Below are positions 16,815-25,084 of a stretch of DNA of 64,000 bases, one piece after another. How positions within the stretch are numbered: position 1 is the first letter of the stretch; each line of letters begins with the position of its first letter. The position numbers and the translations under genes were made by a program. Location of the stretch: positions 1 to 64,000 of the forward strand of contig CAZJRS010000008.1 in NCBI GenBank assembly GCA_964548585.1, given 5' to 3'. Under the pieces are notes generated by a model, which saw only the letters and a program-made list of their open reading frames with translations, was not told the DNA's origin and made no database searches. The stretch comes from Methanocella_A sp964548585 (lineage in GTDB: Archaea > Halobacteriota > Methanocellia > Methanocellales > Methanocellaceae).

Positions 16815-18910
16815 TGTCCTTCACCCCCTGCCAGAGTACCGATGATTTCCCGTAAGCAGAACAGCGCGTTAAGGATGTCCTGGCCGTTGGCCTGATAGTG
16901 GCCGAATACCGCATTCTCGTAGTAATAGCTGAACGTGTCGAGGGGGATATTCAGCGAAGGATCATGGGTGGATATCTTGGTAAACAAGTCCCGGTGCGTA
17001 TCAGACTTCTGCACAGATATGCCATGGCTGCCTGCCAGCTTCCTGAGGACCGTGTAAATCCTGGACAAAGTTTCCCGGGCATCTCCTCCCTCGGCAATGA
17101 AGCGGTCGATATTCGCCACCTCATCCTCGAAGGAGATCGCCGTCTCCAGACCGGTCTCCGGCCTAGTCAGCTCTGGCAAGGGCAATGTCTGGGGTTCAGG
17201 TACCGGCACTTCCTTCCCAGGCTTCCTGCCGAAGATCTTGCGATCGACCCCCGCGATCTTTGCCACAAGTACAAGGCCTCCCAGTACAAGGACCGCGAGG
17301 AACAGCATCGTGCGAAGGTCGAAGGGCATGACAATGACGATCCCGGCCGGCTGCTCCAGCGCAGGGAGCAGGCCGTCTGCCATCGAGCCCACGGTCAGCT
17401 GGTAGATACCCGGGCTGAAGTCAACGATCCGGGCAAATGCGAAGGTGCCGTCAGAGTACGTGACTGTAGATGCGATCTCATCACCGGACAAGCCGAGTGA
17501 CATGCTACGATCGTTCAGTGGCAGGTCATCGACTGTGGAAATGCCTTCCACTCTGAGCTCGTCGCCAGGGAAAGCGAAGACAGGGGCAATCCGTATCGCG
17601 ATCACAGGGGTCCCTGGTTCGAAGGAAACGGCATATTCCGGGCTCTGTGAGCCGGCCAGCGCCAGTCCTTCGCCGGGTTGATAACCGGCATACAGGCCAT
17701 GACTGCCTTCGGTAAGATCGTACGGGATGGTCAGAAGGGCGCTATAGTTCCCGTTTTCGTCCGTGGTGCCGCTACCGAGAAGCGAGCCGTTTGTGTATAT
17801 GCCGATGGTCGCATTCTCGACCGGCCTGCCGGTGTCCGAGTACAGAGTACCGTTAAAGACGGCACTCGACCCGCCTCGGTACGGGCCGACAGGCTGATCT
17901 AACGAGATCAGAGTTTTGACCTGCACGATCTCCACCGGGACGGTATCGGAGGTAACATAGGACGGAGCGCCCTCCGGCCGTTGAATACTTCTAGCGGTCA
18001 GGTTGACAAGCCCGGTCGGCATGGCAGTAGACAGGATCAACTTGTGCGCAAAGGACCCGTCTTCTCGGGTGGTGGTATTGCCGACGAGCTGGTTATCGAG
18101 ATAAATATCTATGGGCTGGGAGAGCTCGGAAAAGCCGCTGAGCGTCGCCAGTGAGCCTCCCACTTCGGCCGGTTCTCCGAATTTGATCGTATCTGGCCGC
18201 AGGCGGATGTGCAGGAACAACCGGTCTGGGGACCTCGGCTCATCCGGGTTGCCGCCCGGCGATAGACTTGTGTTGCCCACGTAACTGGATGGGAGGTAGT
18301 TGTTCCGGGCCATCCGAGTGGTATAGCCGTTTAGCTGGTTCAGGAAACTATCGAGACGAGTCGTATCGACACCGAGGTCAGGCAACTTGTTCCTCATTAC
18401 AGTAGAATTGTCCGTGATAGCTCTCGCAGAGGAGTTGATCGCGTTATAGTCAGGCTGAAGCGCGGCCGCTGTCCGGGTCGCCTGATCATGGTCGCCAGCA
18501 GATACGGCTGCGTCGAAGTCTGAGTAGTTCCGGTTATATGCTTCCGAGCTATTGGCGAGAGTCTGCATCTCGCCGGCGGTCGCATTGATCGCTTCCAGGA
18601 TCTGCAGCACGTCATCGTCGGACTGGTTGTACTTCTTTACGATATCGATATAGCTACGGTAGGAAGTCTGAAAGCGCCCTATCGACTCCCGCGAGGCGTT
18701 GAAGTCATCGTTATCAAGAGATGTGAGGAGGACATCCATAGATTGGAACAGATCATCCAGTGATGCCATGAGCTTTTGATCCGCATTATAAGGAGTTGCC
18801 TGAACCAGGTCGCCTGGATTTTCGTGAATGACCTGGGCGTGAGAGGGACACATACTCAGGATTAACAGGCATAAAAGAAAGACAATACTGGCTGTGAATG
18901 GTTTTTTCAT
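16811..18910 (-). CDS. Secreted/membrane Ig-like repeat protein with DUF4129-like tail
   Basis: The 699-residue protein starts with a signal peptide (MKKPFTASIVFLLCLLIL). Residues about 40-210 form a helical, Asn/Ser/Asp-rich extracytoplasmic region. Several beta-sandwich repeats (about 225-525) follow, with carboxypeptidase-regulatory/bacterial-Ig style phrases such as STAMPTGLVNLTARS and TTDENGNYSALLTIPYD. A TM helix lies at about 530-550. The cytoplasmic C-terminal region (ISTHDPSLNIPLDTFSYYYE then ENAVFGHYQ) resembles DUF4129. The layout matches the large membrane partner of MoxR/DUF58/DUF4350 loci, usually with transglutaminase or DUF4129 domains. It is the first large gene of the minus-strand operon. 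Confidence 0.78.
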   Translation of the reverse strand: MKKPFTASIVFLLCLLILSMCPSHAQVIHENPGDLVQATPYNADQKLMASLDDLFQSMDVLLTSLDNDDFNASRESIGRFQTSYRSYIDIVKKYNQSDDDVLQILEAINATAGEMQTLANSSEAYNRNYSDFDAAVSAGDHDQATRTAAALQPDYNAINSSARAITDNSTVMRNKLPDLGVDTTRLDSFLNQLNGYTTRMARNNYLPSSYVGNTSLSPGGNPDEPRSPDRLFLHIRLRPDTIKFGEPAEVGGSLATLSGFSELSQPIDIYLDNQLVGNTTTREDGSFAHKLILSTAMPTGLVNLTARSIQRPEGAPSYVTSDTVPVEIVQVKTLISLDQPVGPYRGGSSAVFNGTLYSDTGRPVENATIGIYTNGSLLGSGTTDENGNYSALLTIPYDLTEGSHGLYAGYQPGEGLALAGSQSPEYAVSFEPGTPVIAIRIAPVFAFPGDELRVEGISTVDDLPLNDRSMSLGLSGDEIASTVTYSDGTFAFARIVDFSPGIYQLTVGSMADGLLPALEQPAGIVIVMPFDLRTMLFLAVLVLGGLVLVAKIAGVDRKIFGRKPGKEVPVPEPQTLPLPELTRPETGLETAISFEDEVANIDRFIAEGGDARETLSRIYTVLRKLAGSHGISVQKSDTHRDLFTKISTHDPSLNIPLDTFSYYYENAVFGHYQANGQDILNALFCLREIIGTLAGGEGQ

Positions 18911-19001
18911 GGCAAATCTCCGGTGCTCCGCAAGTATCCATATTACAATCGATTAAATATAATTATATTTTTATATAATTTATACTTTTGCTTTACAATA
19001 G

Positions 19002-19274
19002 CTAAAAGAGCTTGATAGGTAGCACGGCGAGGATCTTTCCCATAGTAATCACGATGAAGATCAGAACGCCAATCAGTGTGACAATACTTGCCCGGGCTCT
19101 CCATCCGGGCCGGGATATGAACGGTCCGAACAGCATGAGGATCACCAGGAAACCAACCAGACTTAATACGAAAAAATACTCTATGCTCAGCCTGCCGAGT
19201 AGTCCCAGAACAGTTAGCGAGAGAAAGGCCCACAAGCCCGACCAGATGACAATCCGCTGGCTTAAGATCAACAA
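19002..19274 (-). CDS. Small membrane protein, paralogue of the 8387-8659 product
   Basis: The 90-residue, three-helix membrane protein has the same length as its plus-strand paralogue and aligns end to end. Both begin M-L followed two residues later by S-Q-x-I-V-I, and both share YFF, a LVGFL stretch, FISRPGW and a final hydrophobic helix. The start is TTG (19274) and was chosen from this alignment; no ATG is available. It precedes the DUF4129-like gene by about 90 bp of AT-rich DNA, so it may have its own transcript. Function is unknown. Confidence 0.65.
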   Translation of the reverse strand: MLILSQRIVIWSGLWAFLSLTVLGLLGRLSIEYFFVLSLVGFLVILMLFGPFISRPGWRARASIVTLIGVLIFIVITMGKILAVLPIKLF

Positions 19275-19422
19275 TGGCTACACCTACAGATACTGAAATT
19301 GGCTGATATTTAGCCATTATTCGATTTTTTGGGGTTTTGAGAAGAGAATACTCAAATAATAAGCGATTTTGACATTAGCTTTCAAAATAGTTGCGGGATT
19401 AGAGATGTTTCTGGTCGATAAA

Positions 19423-20394
19423 TCACTTGCTCGTGTCCGCGGTCTTAACCTCTCGCGAAAGCAGCAGCTCGAACAGTTCATCCCGGTCATCGAACCGCTT
19501 GAGCTCTTCACTCTTGAGGAGAAGCGTGTTCCCCACGGCTTTGGAGTTATGAGCCCCTTTGACAATGAACAATGAGTAGGTGCCTGCCACGGCGGCCAGG
19601 CTGGACATGAACTTAGCTTTCTTTATCATGGCTTCGCTGTAGTCGCTGACGCCGGTGATTACTTTGTTAGAGTTATCCTGGGAAAGCGCATTGAACGGTG
19701 CCCGGGTCGTATGGAACACCTCGAAGCCGATCTCCATCAGCGCACCCAGCGCATCTTTTTCAAGATCGCTGGCAAGCCGAAGGTCGTTGGGCGAACTATC
19801 GGCCCCCCCAGACTGCTCAAAGCGAACAATCATGTTGATAGGGCATGCGATAGGTGAGTCCAGAATCTCTTCCAGCTTGAGCGCAGCTTCAATAGTGGCG
19901 TTCATGCCACTCTCGTACTTGCTGATGGTCCGCCGGGACACGCCGAGAGCCATGGCAAGTTCACCCAGCGAGATCTTCTTCGACTCCCGGAGCGACCGGA
20001 GTGTTTCGCTGTCGATCTCAACGTACAGGCCACCCGGCGCCGCGTAAACCAGAGGGGGCACTTCCTCGATGAAATAGTCGTGAAGAGTTTCCAGGTTGAC
20101 ACATGGAATACCATACCTGAGGTACACTGCACCCGTCTCGAGCGGGTGGTCGTTGGTATGCTCGCCGATCACCATGGGCGAGCCGTTGAGCAGGACAGCC
20201 AGCCGCCGCATCTCCTGGGAAGTGTCTTCAGCCAGGCCTTCGATGTTGGACAGGACTTTAAGAAGGAGCATGATCTTACCCCTTCGAGCCGCCACGTCAA
20301 AACTTCGAGGTCTGATGTCACACTTCTCCGAGAGCATGAACTCCGCTTTCCACAGCAGAGCGATGACCTTGTCCAGCAGCGTTTCACGTGTCAT
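19423..20394 (-). CDS. Archaeal HTH-type transcriptional regulator (XRE-like)
   Basis: The 323-residue protein belongs to an archaeal family annotated as putative HTH-type transcriptional regulators. An N-terminal domain (MLSEKCDIRPRSFDVAARR, then NIEGLAEDTSQEMRRLA) is followed by a Cro/C1-type helix-turn-helix in the middle (ISLGELAMALGVSRRTISKY, about residues 137-156). The C-terminal domain ends in a segment with SDYSEAMIKKAKFMSSLA. It is encoded divergently from tiaS across a 75-bp spacer. The target genes are unknown; the nearby tiaS promoter or its own are candidates. Confidence 0.88.
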   Translation of the reverse strand: MTRETLLDKVIALLWKAEFMLSEKCDIRPRSFDVAARRGKIMLLLKVLSNIEGLAEDTSQEMRRLAVLLNGSPMVIGEHTNDHPLETGAVYLRYGIPCVNLETLHDYFIEEVPPLVYAAPGGLYVEIDSETLRSLRESKKISLGELAMALGVSRRTISKYESGMNATIEAALKLEEILDSPIACPINMIVRFEQSGGADSSPNDLRLASDLEKDALGALMEIGFEVFHTTRAPFNALSQDNSNKVITGVSDYSEAMIKKAKFMSSLAAVAGTYSLFIVKGAHNSKAVGNTLLLKSEELKRFDDRDELFELLLSREVKTADTSK

Positions 20395-20468
20395 AATCCG
20401 AAAGAGTTAAATCCTTAACATGATAGTGTAAATTTCCAAATATTAATACGTTGTGTATGAGGAAGAGT

Positions 20469-21734
20469 ATGCTGTACGTGGGACTGGATGATACTGACTC
20501 GAAACTCGGAATGTGTACCACCTATCTGGCCGCAGTCCTGGCGGAGCGTCTGGCCGGGTTTAAGCTCTCGGGATACCCGAGGCTGATCCGGTTCAACCCC
20601 AACATCAGGTACAAGACCAGAGGCAATGCCGGCCTTTGCATCGTGCTGGATGCAGGTCCGGAAGCACTGGATGAAGTGGAGCGGATCGCGCTGGACGCCA
20701 TCCGGGAATACGCCTGGATGGAAGACGAGAACACCAACCCGGGCCTGGTGGTATATTCCGGCGAGGTTAGTCTGGAGCTGAAGGATTACGCGCTCCGGGT
20801 CGTCCGGGACGTAGTCGAAATCGCTGAAGCCGAGGCGTTGGCTAAAAAGTATGGCATGCGCATCTCTAAATTTAAAAACGGCCGAGGCATCATCGGCGCT
20901 CTGGGAGCCATAGCGCTGGATCTTTATGACTATACCTACGAACTGCTGGCATACAGGCTGCCCGAGAACTATGAAAAGCCCAGGTGGCTGGACAAGGCTT
21001 CCGTTTATTCCATGGACGCCGCCACGTACCCGGATACCTGGGACAACGTGGACCTGCACAACAAAGTGATCGTCTTCTCACCTCACACCCCGGACCCGGT
21101 ACTTTACGGAATCAGAGGCAACAGCCCCGGGATTCTCATAAAAGCACAGCGGATGCTGGTGACCGAACCGGTAGAGCGCAGCCAGATATTCATCACCAAC
21201 CAGGGCACAGACATGCACCTGCGCTCTGCGGCGTCAATTGCGGAAGCGAAGGACGACCGCTCGTACCTGATCAAGGGCAAGGTAACGAAGGTGCCGATAA
21301 CGAAAGAGGGCGGCCACGTCTTCTTCGAGATCGCCGACGAGACTGCCAGCCTGAAGTGCGCTGCCTTTGAACCGACCAAAAATTTCCGGGAGATCATCAG
21401 AAAACTGGCCCCCGGCGACGAAGTCAAAGTCTACGGCAGCGTCAAGGACAGCACAGTCAACCTCGAAAAGCTGGAAGTCACCTGGCTGGCACCCGTCACC
21501 CGCAAGGCATCTCCGATCTGCCCCGGGTGCGACCGCCACATGGAATCCGCAGGAGCAGGACAAGGATACAGGTGCAGGAAGTGCAAGACAAAAGCACCAG
21601 CCCAGGTCACCCGGGAAATAAAACGGGATCTGGAGACCGGGCTGTACGAAGTCCCACCCACCGCACGAAGGCACCTCGCCAAGCAGATCATTCGGATCAA
21701 AGAGCCATGGTGCAAGATGCATCCGAGCCGATGA
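20469..21734 (+). CDS. tiaS: tRNA(Ile2) 2-agmatinylcytidine synthetase TiaS
   Basis: TiaS couples ATP hydrolysis to attaching agmatine to C34 of tRNA-Ile(CAU), so that the tRNA reads AUA; the enzyme is archaea-specific. The N-terminus has the signature VGLDDTDSKLGMCTTYL. KYGMRISKFKNGRGIIGALG lies mid-protein. An OB-fold follows (IKGKVTKVPITKEGGHVFFE), and a zinc ribbon (CPGCDRHMESAG, then YRCRKCKTKAP) closes the protein. Alternative starts lie at 20451 (TTG) and 20457 (ATG). The ATG at 20469 has GAGGA 6-10 bp ahead and lies about 25 bp after an AT-rich box (aaatattaata), so it is preferred (421 residues). Confidence 0.95.
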   Translation: MLYVGLDDTDSKLGMCTTYLAAVLAERLAGFKLSGYPRLIRFNPNIRYKTRGNAGLCIVLDAGPEALDEVERIALDAIREYAWMEDENTNPGLVVYSGEVSLELKDYALRVVRDVVEIAEAEALAKKYGMRISKFKNGRGIIGALGAIALDLYDYTYELLAYRLPENYEKPRWLDKASVYSMDAATYPDTWDNVDLHNKVIVFSPHTPDPVLYGIRGNSPGILIKAQRMLVTEPVERSQIFITNQGTDMHLRSAASIAEAKDDRSYLIKGKVTKVPITKEGGHVFFEIADETASLKCAAFEPTKNFREIIRKLAPGDEVKVYGSVKDSTVNLEKLEVTWLAPVTRKASPICPGCDRHMESAGAGQGYRCRKCKTKAPAQVTREIKRDLETGLYEVPPTARRHLAKQIIRIKEPWCKMHPSR

Positions 21735-21748
21735 ACAACTTTCTGTAA

Positions 21749-21935
21749 AAGTTTACCACAGAGACACAAAGACATACATTTCAACTACAAAGAACACAGA
21801 GACTAACACAGAGACACAAAGACCTACATTGATTACAAATCTGCTCTGTGACTCTGTGATAATCTCTGTGGCCTCTGTGGAAAAAAAGACTCTGTGTCTC
21901 TGTGTAAAACTTTGTGCCCTCTGTGGTAAATTAGC
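21749..21935. repeat. Inverted-repeat element of 'cacagagacacaaag' motifs
   Basis: The ends are inverted copies: TTACCACAGAG followed by CACAAAG on the left, and CTTTGTG followed by CTCTGTGGTAA on the right. Inside are further direct and inverted copies of CAGAGACACAAAGAC and CTCTGTG. The whole can fold into a long imperfect hairpin between two convergent genes. It contains no open frame. Whether it is a transposon remnant or a bidirectional terminator-like structure cannot be decided. Confidence 0.65.
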
Positions 21936-22008
21936 AATGTACCACAGTGATAGTTAACAAAAAATTAGAGATGGGTTATGGTGTTTTCACCATAAGCCCG
22001 AGTTATTT

Positions 22009-22866
22009 TTATTGTTCCTTAGCGGCGATGACCGCCAGGAGTTCTCTATCTAGCAATAGCCCGTCGAGCTTGTTGTCTGAGGTGATGACGGGCACCTGTT
22101 CGATGCGGTTGCGGCGCATCTTCTTGGCGACTTCCGAGACTGAGGTCTTGTGGAAGGCGGTGATCACAGTCTTGACCATGACGTCTTTGACTGGTACGTC
22201 GGGGAGCGATATCCTTGAGACACCGTAGTACAGGCTCATGGTGTCGCGCATGCTTTCCCAGGTCCACTTGTCTTCATCGGAGCCGGCAGACATGTCTGAT
22301 CGCTCTACGGAGTCTTCAATTCTGCTCAGGTTGATGATGTCGGTGATGCTGATGATACCGGTCAGCTCACGCTTGGTGTTCAGTACAGGCAGCGCGTCCC
22401 TCTTGCTCAGCCGTATGATTTCCGCGGCCACGGGTACTGGTGTTTCCTCCCAGACAGCCATGACACCCTCCATGAGGAAGGTATTGATCTGTTCGGGGAA
22501 CTCCATCTGGCCGATCGCCCCGATGATGTCGCTGACTGTGACGATGCCGACCAGCTTGCCGCGTACGACGACAGGCAGCCTGCGCAGGCCAGTCTGCTGG
22601 AGGATTGCCGCCGCCTTGGATAGCGACGCTTCAGGAGTGATCGTGACAGGGTCTCGGGTCATGAGCATGGCGATCTGCTCTTCCTCCGGGTGCTTCAGTA
22701 GGTCGATACGGGTCACGATTCCCAGAAGAGTACCTTCCTTAACTACAGGTACTGCTGAGATACGCTCCTTCTGCATGAGATCGAGGATCTCATCTCTGGT
22801 TCCCGGGATCTCTATGCTCTTTACGTTCTTGATCATGATGTCGTCGACTGTAACTGCCTGCTTCAT
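22009..22866 (-). CDS. Four-CBS-domain protein
   Basis: The 285-residue product starts at 22866, where ATG follows GAGGT at 6 bp; a longer frame to 22950 adds 28 residues of unlikely sequence. Four CBS motifs are visible: VDDIMIKNVKSIE with AVPVVKEGTLLGIVTRIDLL; MTRDPVTITPEASLSKAAAI with RLPVVVRGKLVGIVTVSD; FLMEGVMAVWEETPVPVAAE with ALPVLNTKRELTGIISITD; and VKDVMVKTVITAFHKTSVSE with QVPVITSDNKLDGLLLDREL. Tandem CBS pairs bind adenosyl ligands such as AMP, ATP or SAM and act as energy or metabolite sensors. No catalytic domain is attached, so it is probably a stand-alone sensor. It lies directly downstream of the UspA gene. Confidence 0.92.
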   Translation of the reverse strand: MKQAVTVDDIMIKNVKSIEIPGTRDEILDLMQKERISAVPVVKEGTLLGIVTRIDLLKHPEEEQIAMLMTRDPVTITPEASLSKAAAILQQTGLRRLPVVVRGKLVGIVTVSDIIGAIGQMEFPEQINTFLMEGVMAVWEETPVPVAAEIIRLSKRDALPVLNTKRELTGIISITDIINLSRIEDSVERSDMSAGSDEDKWTWESMRDTMSLYYGVSRISLPDVPVKDVMVKTVITAFHKTSVSEVAKKMRRNRIEQVPVITSDNKLDGLLLDRELLAVIAAKEQ

Positions 22867-22916
22867 AGCATACCTCGAATGGCTCTTATAATATACATAC
22901 TTAATTATTTGCCTGC

Positions 22917-23354
22917 TTATTTGTTGCTCTTGATGACCATGACTGGACATGGAGCGATGCGTACAACTTTTTCCGCCACGCTGCCCAGGAGGAGCCGGTC
23001 TATACCGCTCTTACCCAGTGTGCCGACCACGATCAGCTCAACACCGTTGTCTTTGGCAAACTTGGTGAGCTCTACTGCGGGATTACCCTCAAGCACCTGG
23101 GTCTCCACATCTACACCCTGAGCTGCTTCCTTCACCCGGCTCACGGCTTCCTCACCCTCATCCTTTAGCAGCTGGTACATGTTTTCCCACGTGACATCCA
23201 TCGGAATCGACGTGAAAGTAACGGTATCAACTACGTATATTGCGTATACTTTAGACTTGTGCTGCTTCGCCAGCTCGATGCCAGTTTCAACCGCGTTTTG
23301 CGTCCGCTTCGAACCATCCGTCGCAATCAGGATCTTTTTGAAGAGTTCTGCCAT
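22917..23354 (-). CDS. Universal stress protein (UspA family)
   Basis: The 145-residue protein is of normal length, with ILIATDGSKRTQNAVETGIE at the N-terminus and the ATP-binding signature G-x2-G-x9-G-(S/T) present as GTLGKSGIDRLLLGSVAEKV near the C-terminus, so it is of the ATP-binding type. GGAGG precedes the ATG at ideal distance. The first 28 bp overlap the 3' end of the amidohydrolase gene, so the two are probably co-transcribed. It lies upstream of the CBS-domain gene; both are nucleotide sensors and may be expressed together. Confidence 0.93.
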   Translation of the reverse strand: MAELFKKILIATDGSKRTQNAVETGIELAKQHKSKVYAIYVVDTVTFTSIPMDVTWENMYQLLKDEGEEAVSRVKEAAQGVDVETQVLEGNPAVELTKFAKDNGVELIVVGTLGKSGIDRLLLGSVAEKVVRIAPCPVMVIKSNK

Positions 23355-24421
23355 ATTCTTCCTCCGATAATAGTATAGCTTATGTCATCCGGGCGTGCCC
23401 GCCGGACAATTGAGCCCAGCACGTTCCGGGAATACCTCAGGTTATCAGAATCCTGGTTTAGCACCAGTATGTCTGCTTCCTTTCCGGCGAGAAGCGAGCC
23501 TCTGGTCCTCCCGCAGCCCAGGAGCTCCGCACCGTTCAAGGTAGCCATCCTAAGTGTATATGCATCGTCATGTAAAAATGCTTTGGAAGTCCACTCCATC
23601 TCCCGGAACATGTCCGGCCCGTTCAGCATGACGTTGTCTGTGCCGAGGGCCAGTTTCACCCCGCCGTCCACGAGACTGCGTACCGGTGGAAGCCCCACCC
23701 CGGTCAGAGCGTTAGACCTTGGGCAGACGACGACCGGGATGTCGCTGTCCATGGTTTTTTTGATATCCGTCGGGCCTGCATGGGTCATGTGTACCAAAAA
23801 GTCGGGCGAGATCTCCAAGGCCTTGCCGATATCGCTGTCGTTCAGCTCCCCGGCGTGGATGCCGAGCGGCCTGCCAGCTGTTTTCGCCCGTTCCGCCAGG
23901 GAAAAAAGGACGTCTCGGGGCATATCGTTCGCCCCGCTGACGCCCAGCCCATCGGCGACCCGCAGCACATCCTCGGCCGTATCCGTACCAGTAATCCGGC
24001 CCATGATCGTCGCCCGCTCTCCCGCTACGTCTCGCAGCATCCGGACACCGGCGACGCCGTTCTCCCGGAAGTCCACGCAGTGGCAGGTACCGGTAGCCGC
24101 CATATCGGCCAGCGTCGATGTCATACCTGCTGAGATCTCCTCCGGCCGCGCTGCACCCAGTATCCGGTGTTTAAGGCCGTCCGGGGGAGCCACGAGATCC
24201 GCCAGCGGCATATACGGAAGGTCTTTCGCGATGGAATCGCCCATGTGAGTATGCGCGTTGATAAAAGCAGGACAGATAAGACCGGTAATACTATTATTAC
24301 TGCTGATCCGATCAAATCCGATCTCCCGGATTTTCCCGTCCCTCACGACGAGGTAGCCTTCCCGGACCTCGAAATCGTCTCCGTAGACGATTGTACCGGA
24401 AACGACGTATTCCTCAGGCAT
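23327..24421 (-). CDS. Amidohydrolase (cytosine deaminase / chlorohydrolase-like)
   Basis: The 364-residue member of the metal-dependent amidohydrolase superfamily has an N-terminal beta-sandwich strand set (YVVSGTIVYGDDFEVREGYL), the first metal motif H57-T-H59 (PAFINAHTHMGDS), a later His in GIHAGELNDSD, a further His in FLVHMTHAGP, and the metal Asp in KLALGTDNVMLNGPD. The family hydrolyses C-N or C-Cl bonds on bases, pterins or related rings. LGTDN groups it with SsnA/TrzN/deaminase-like proteins rather than dihydroorotases. Substrate is not assignable. Its end overlaps the UspA start. Confidence 0.87.
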   Translation of the reverse strand: MPEEYVVSGTIVYGDDFEVREGYLVVRDGKIREIGFDRISSNNSITGLICPAFINAHTHMGDSIAKDLPYMPLADLVAPPDGLKHRILGAARPEEISAGMTSTLADMAATGTCHCVDFRENGVAGVRMLRDVAGERATIMGRITGTDTAEDVLRVADGLGVSGANDMPRDVLFSLAERAKTAGRPLGIHAGELNDSDIGKALEISPDFLVHMTHAGPTDIKKTMDSDIPVVVCPRSNALTGVGLPPVRSLVDGGVKLALGTDNVMLNGPDMFREMEWTSKAFLHDDAYTLRMATLNGAELLGCGRTRGSLLAGKEADILVLNQDSDNLRYSRNVLGSIVRRARPDDISYTIIGGRIWQNSSKRS

Positions 24422-24632
24422 GGTATTACATAATGGCCTCCTGAGAAAAAATACCTTTGGGCTCTGGCTGCGGCCAGAACAGTCTCTAAGACCTACTAAT
24501 GGTGACAGAAGATGAGCCGGAGACCGGGGAATCAGGCCTGATTAAAGAGCTGCGCGCCTATTTAGAAGTATATATGCCGGCTGGGGAAAGACTTAACTAC
24601 TTTATCATATTAGATATGATCCGGAGGAAAAC

Positions 24633-24812
24633 ATGGCGAAGAGAGAATCCAGCAGTGGCGGAGGCTTAATGTCATCCGCAGGTCTGATGCGCTACTTCGA
24701 GGCAGAGGAAGCCTCAATCAAGATCGACCCCAAGACAGTGGTCATCGCGGCCGTTGCAATCGGTGGCTTCATATTCATACTCGACTATTCCCACAAACTG
24801 GGCTTCTTCTAA
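24633..24812 (+). CDS. secG: Preprotein translocase subunit Sec61-beta (SecG)
   Basis: The 59-residue protein has the archaeal Sec61-beta layout. A Ser/Gly-rich cytoplasmic N-terminus (MAKRESSSGGGLMSSAGLMR) carries the family motif SAGL-x-RYF. KIDPKTV is followed by a single TM helix (about residues 36-51). It is a small non-essential subunit of the SecYE protein-conducting channel. GGAGG lies 6 bp ahead of the ATG. The gene stands alone, with a T-rich tract after the stop (ATCTTTTTTAATTTTATTG) as a likely terminator. Confidence 0.95.
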   Translation: MAKRESSSGGGLMSSAGLMRYFEAEEASIKIDPKTVVIAAVAIGGFIFILDYSHKLGFF

Positions 24813-24846
24813 AACGGGAGAATAAAATCTTTTTTAATTTTATTGC

Positions 24847-25020
24847 TCATCTGAGCTTGCTTTTTGTGCATCCGGGCAGCCGTTGCTCCCCGACACACTC
24901 AGGGTCACCGCCTTCCTTACCCTGGCGAGGCTCCTCCCTGGGAGGGAACTCGATGACCGTTTTCTTCTCCTCGGCTGGTACGTACTGGATGGGCTCGTCT
25001 CTCTTCTTACCCCTGGCCAT
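24847..25020 (-). CDS. Possible small protein, hypothetical
   Basis: A 57-codon frame on the minus strand begins ATG GCC AGG GGT AAG AAG AGA and encodes a highly charged product: MARGKKRDEPIQYVP, then EKKTVIEFPPREEP, then a tail with two Cys. Codon choice (GAG, AAG, GTC, ATC) resembles neighbouring real genes. There is no strong Shine-Dalgarno and no family is recognised. It fills the only gap between secG and the HEPN gene. A non-coding explanation is possible. Confidence 0.35.
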   Translation of the reverse strand: MARGKKRDEPIQYVPAEEKKTVIEFPPREEPRQGKEGGDPECVGEQRLPGCTKSKLR

Positions 25021-25084
25021 GATCTATGATGGGCTCATGGACGGTTAAAAGAGATTCTTAGTTACAGTGAAAAAGCGGAAGAGA

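Noticed and set aside
16898..17500. 200-codon plus-strand open frame
   Set aside because: It is a shadow of the large DUF4129-like gene on the minus strand, in GC-rich DNA where long antisense frames are common.
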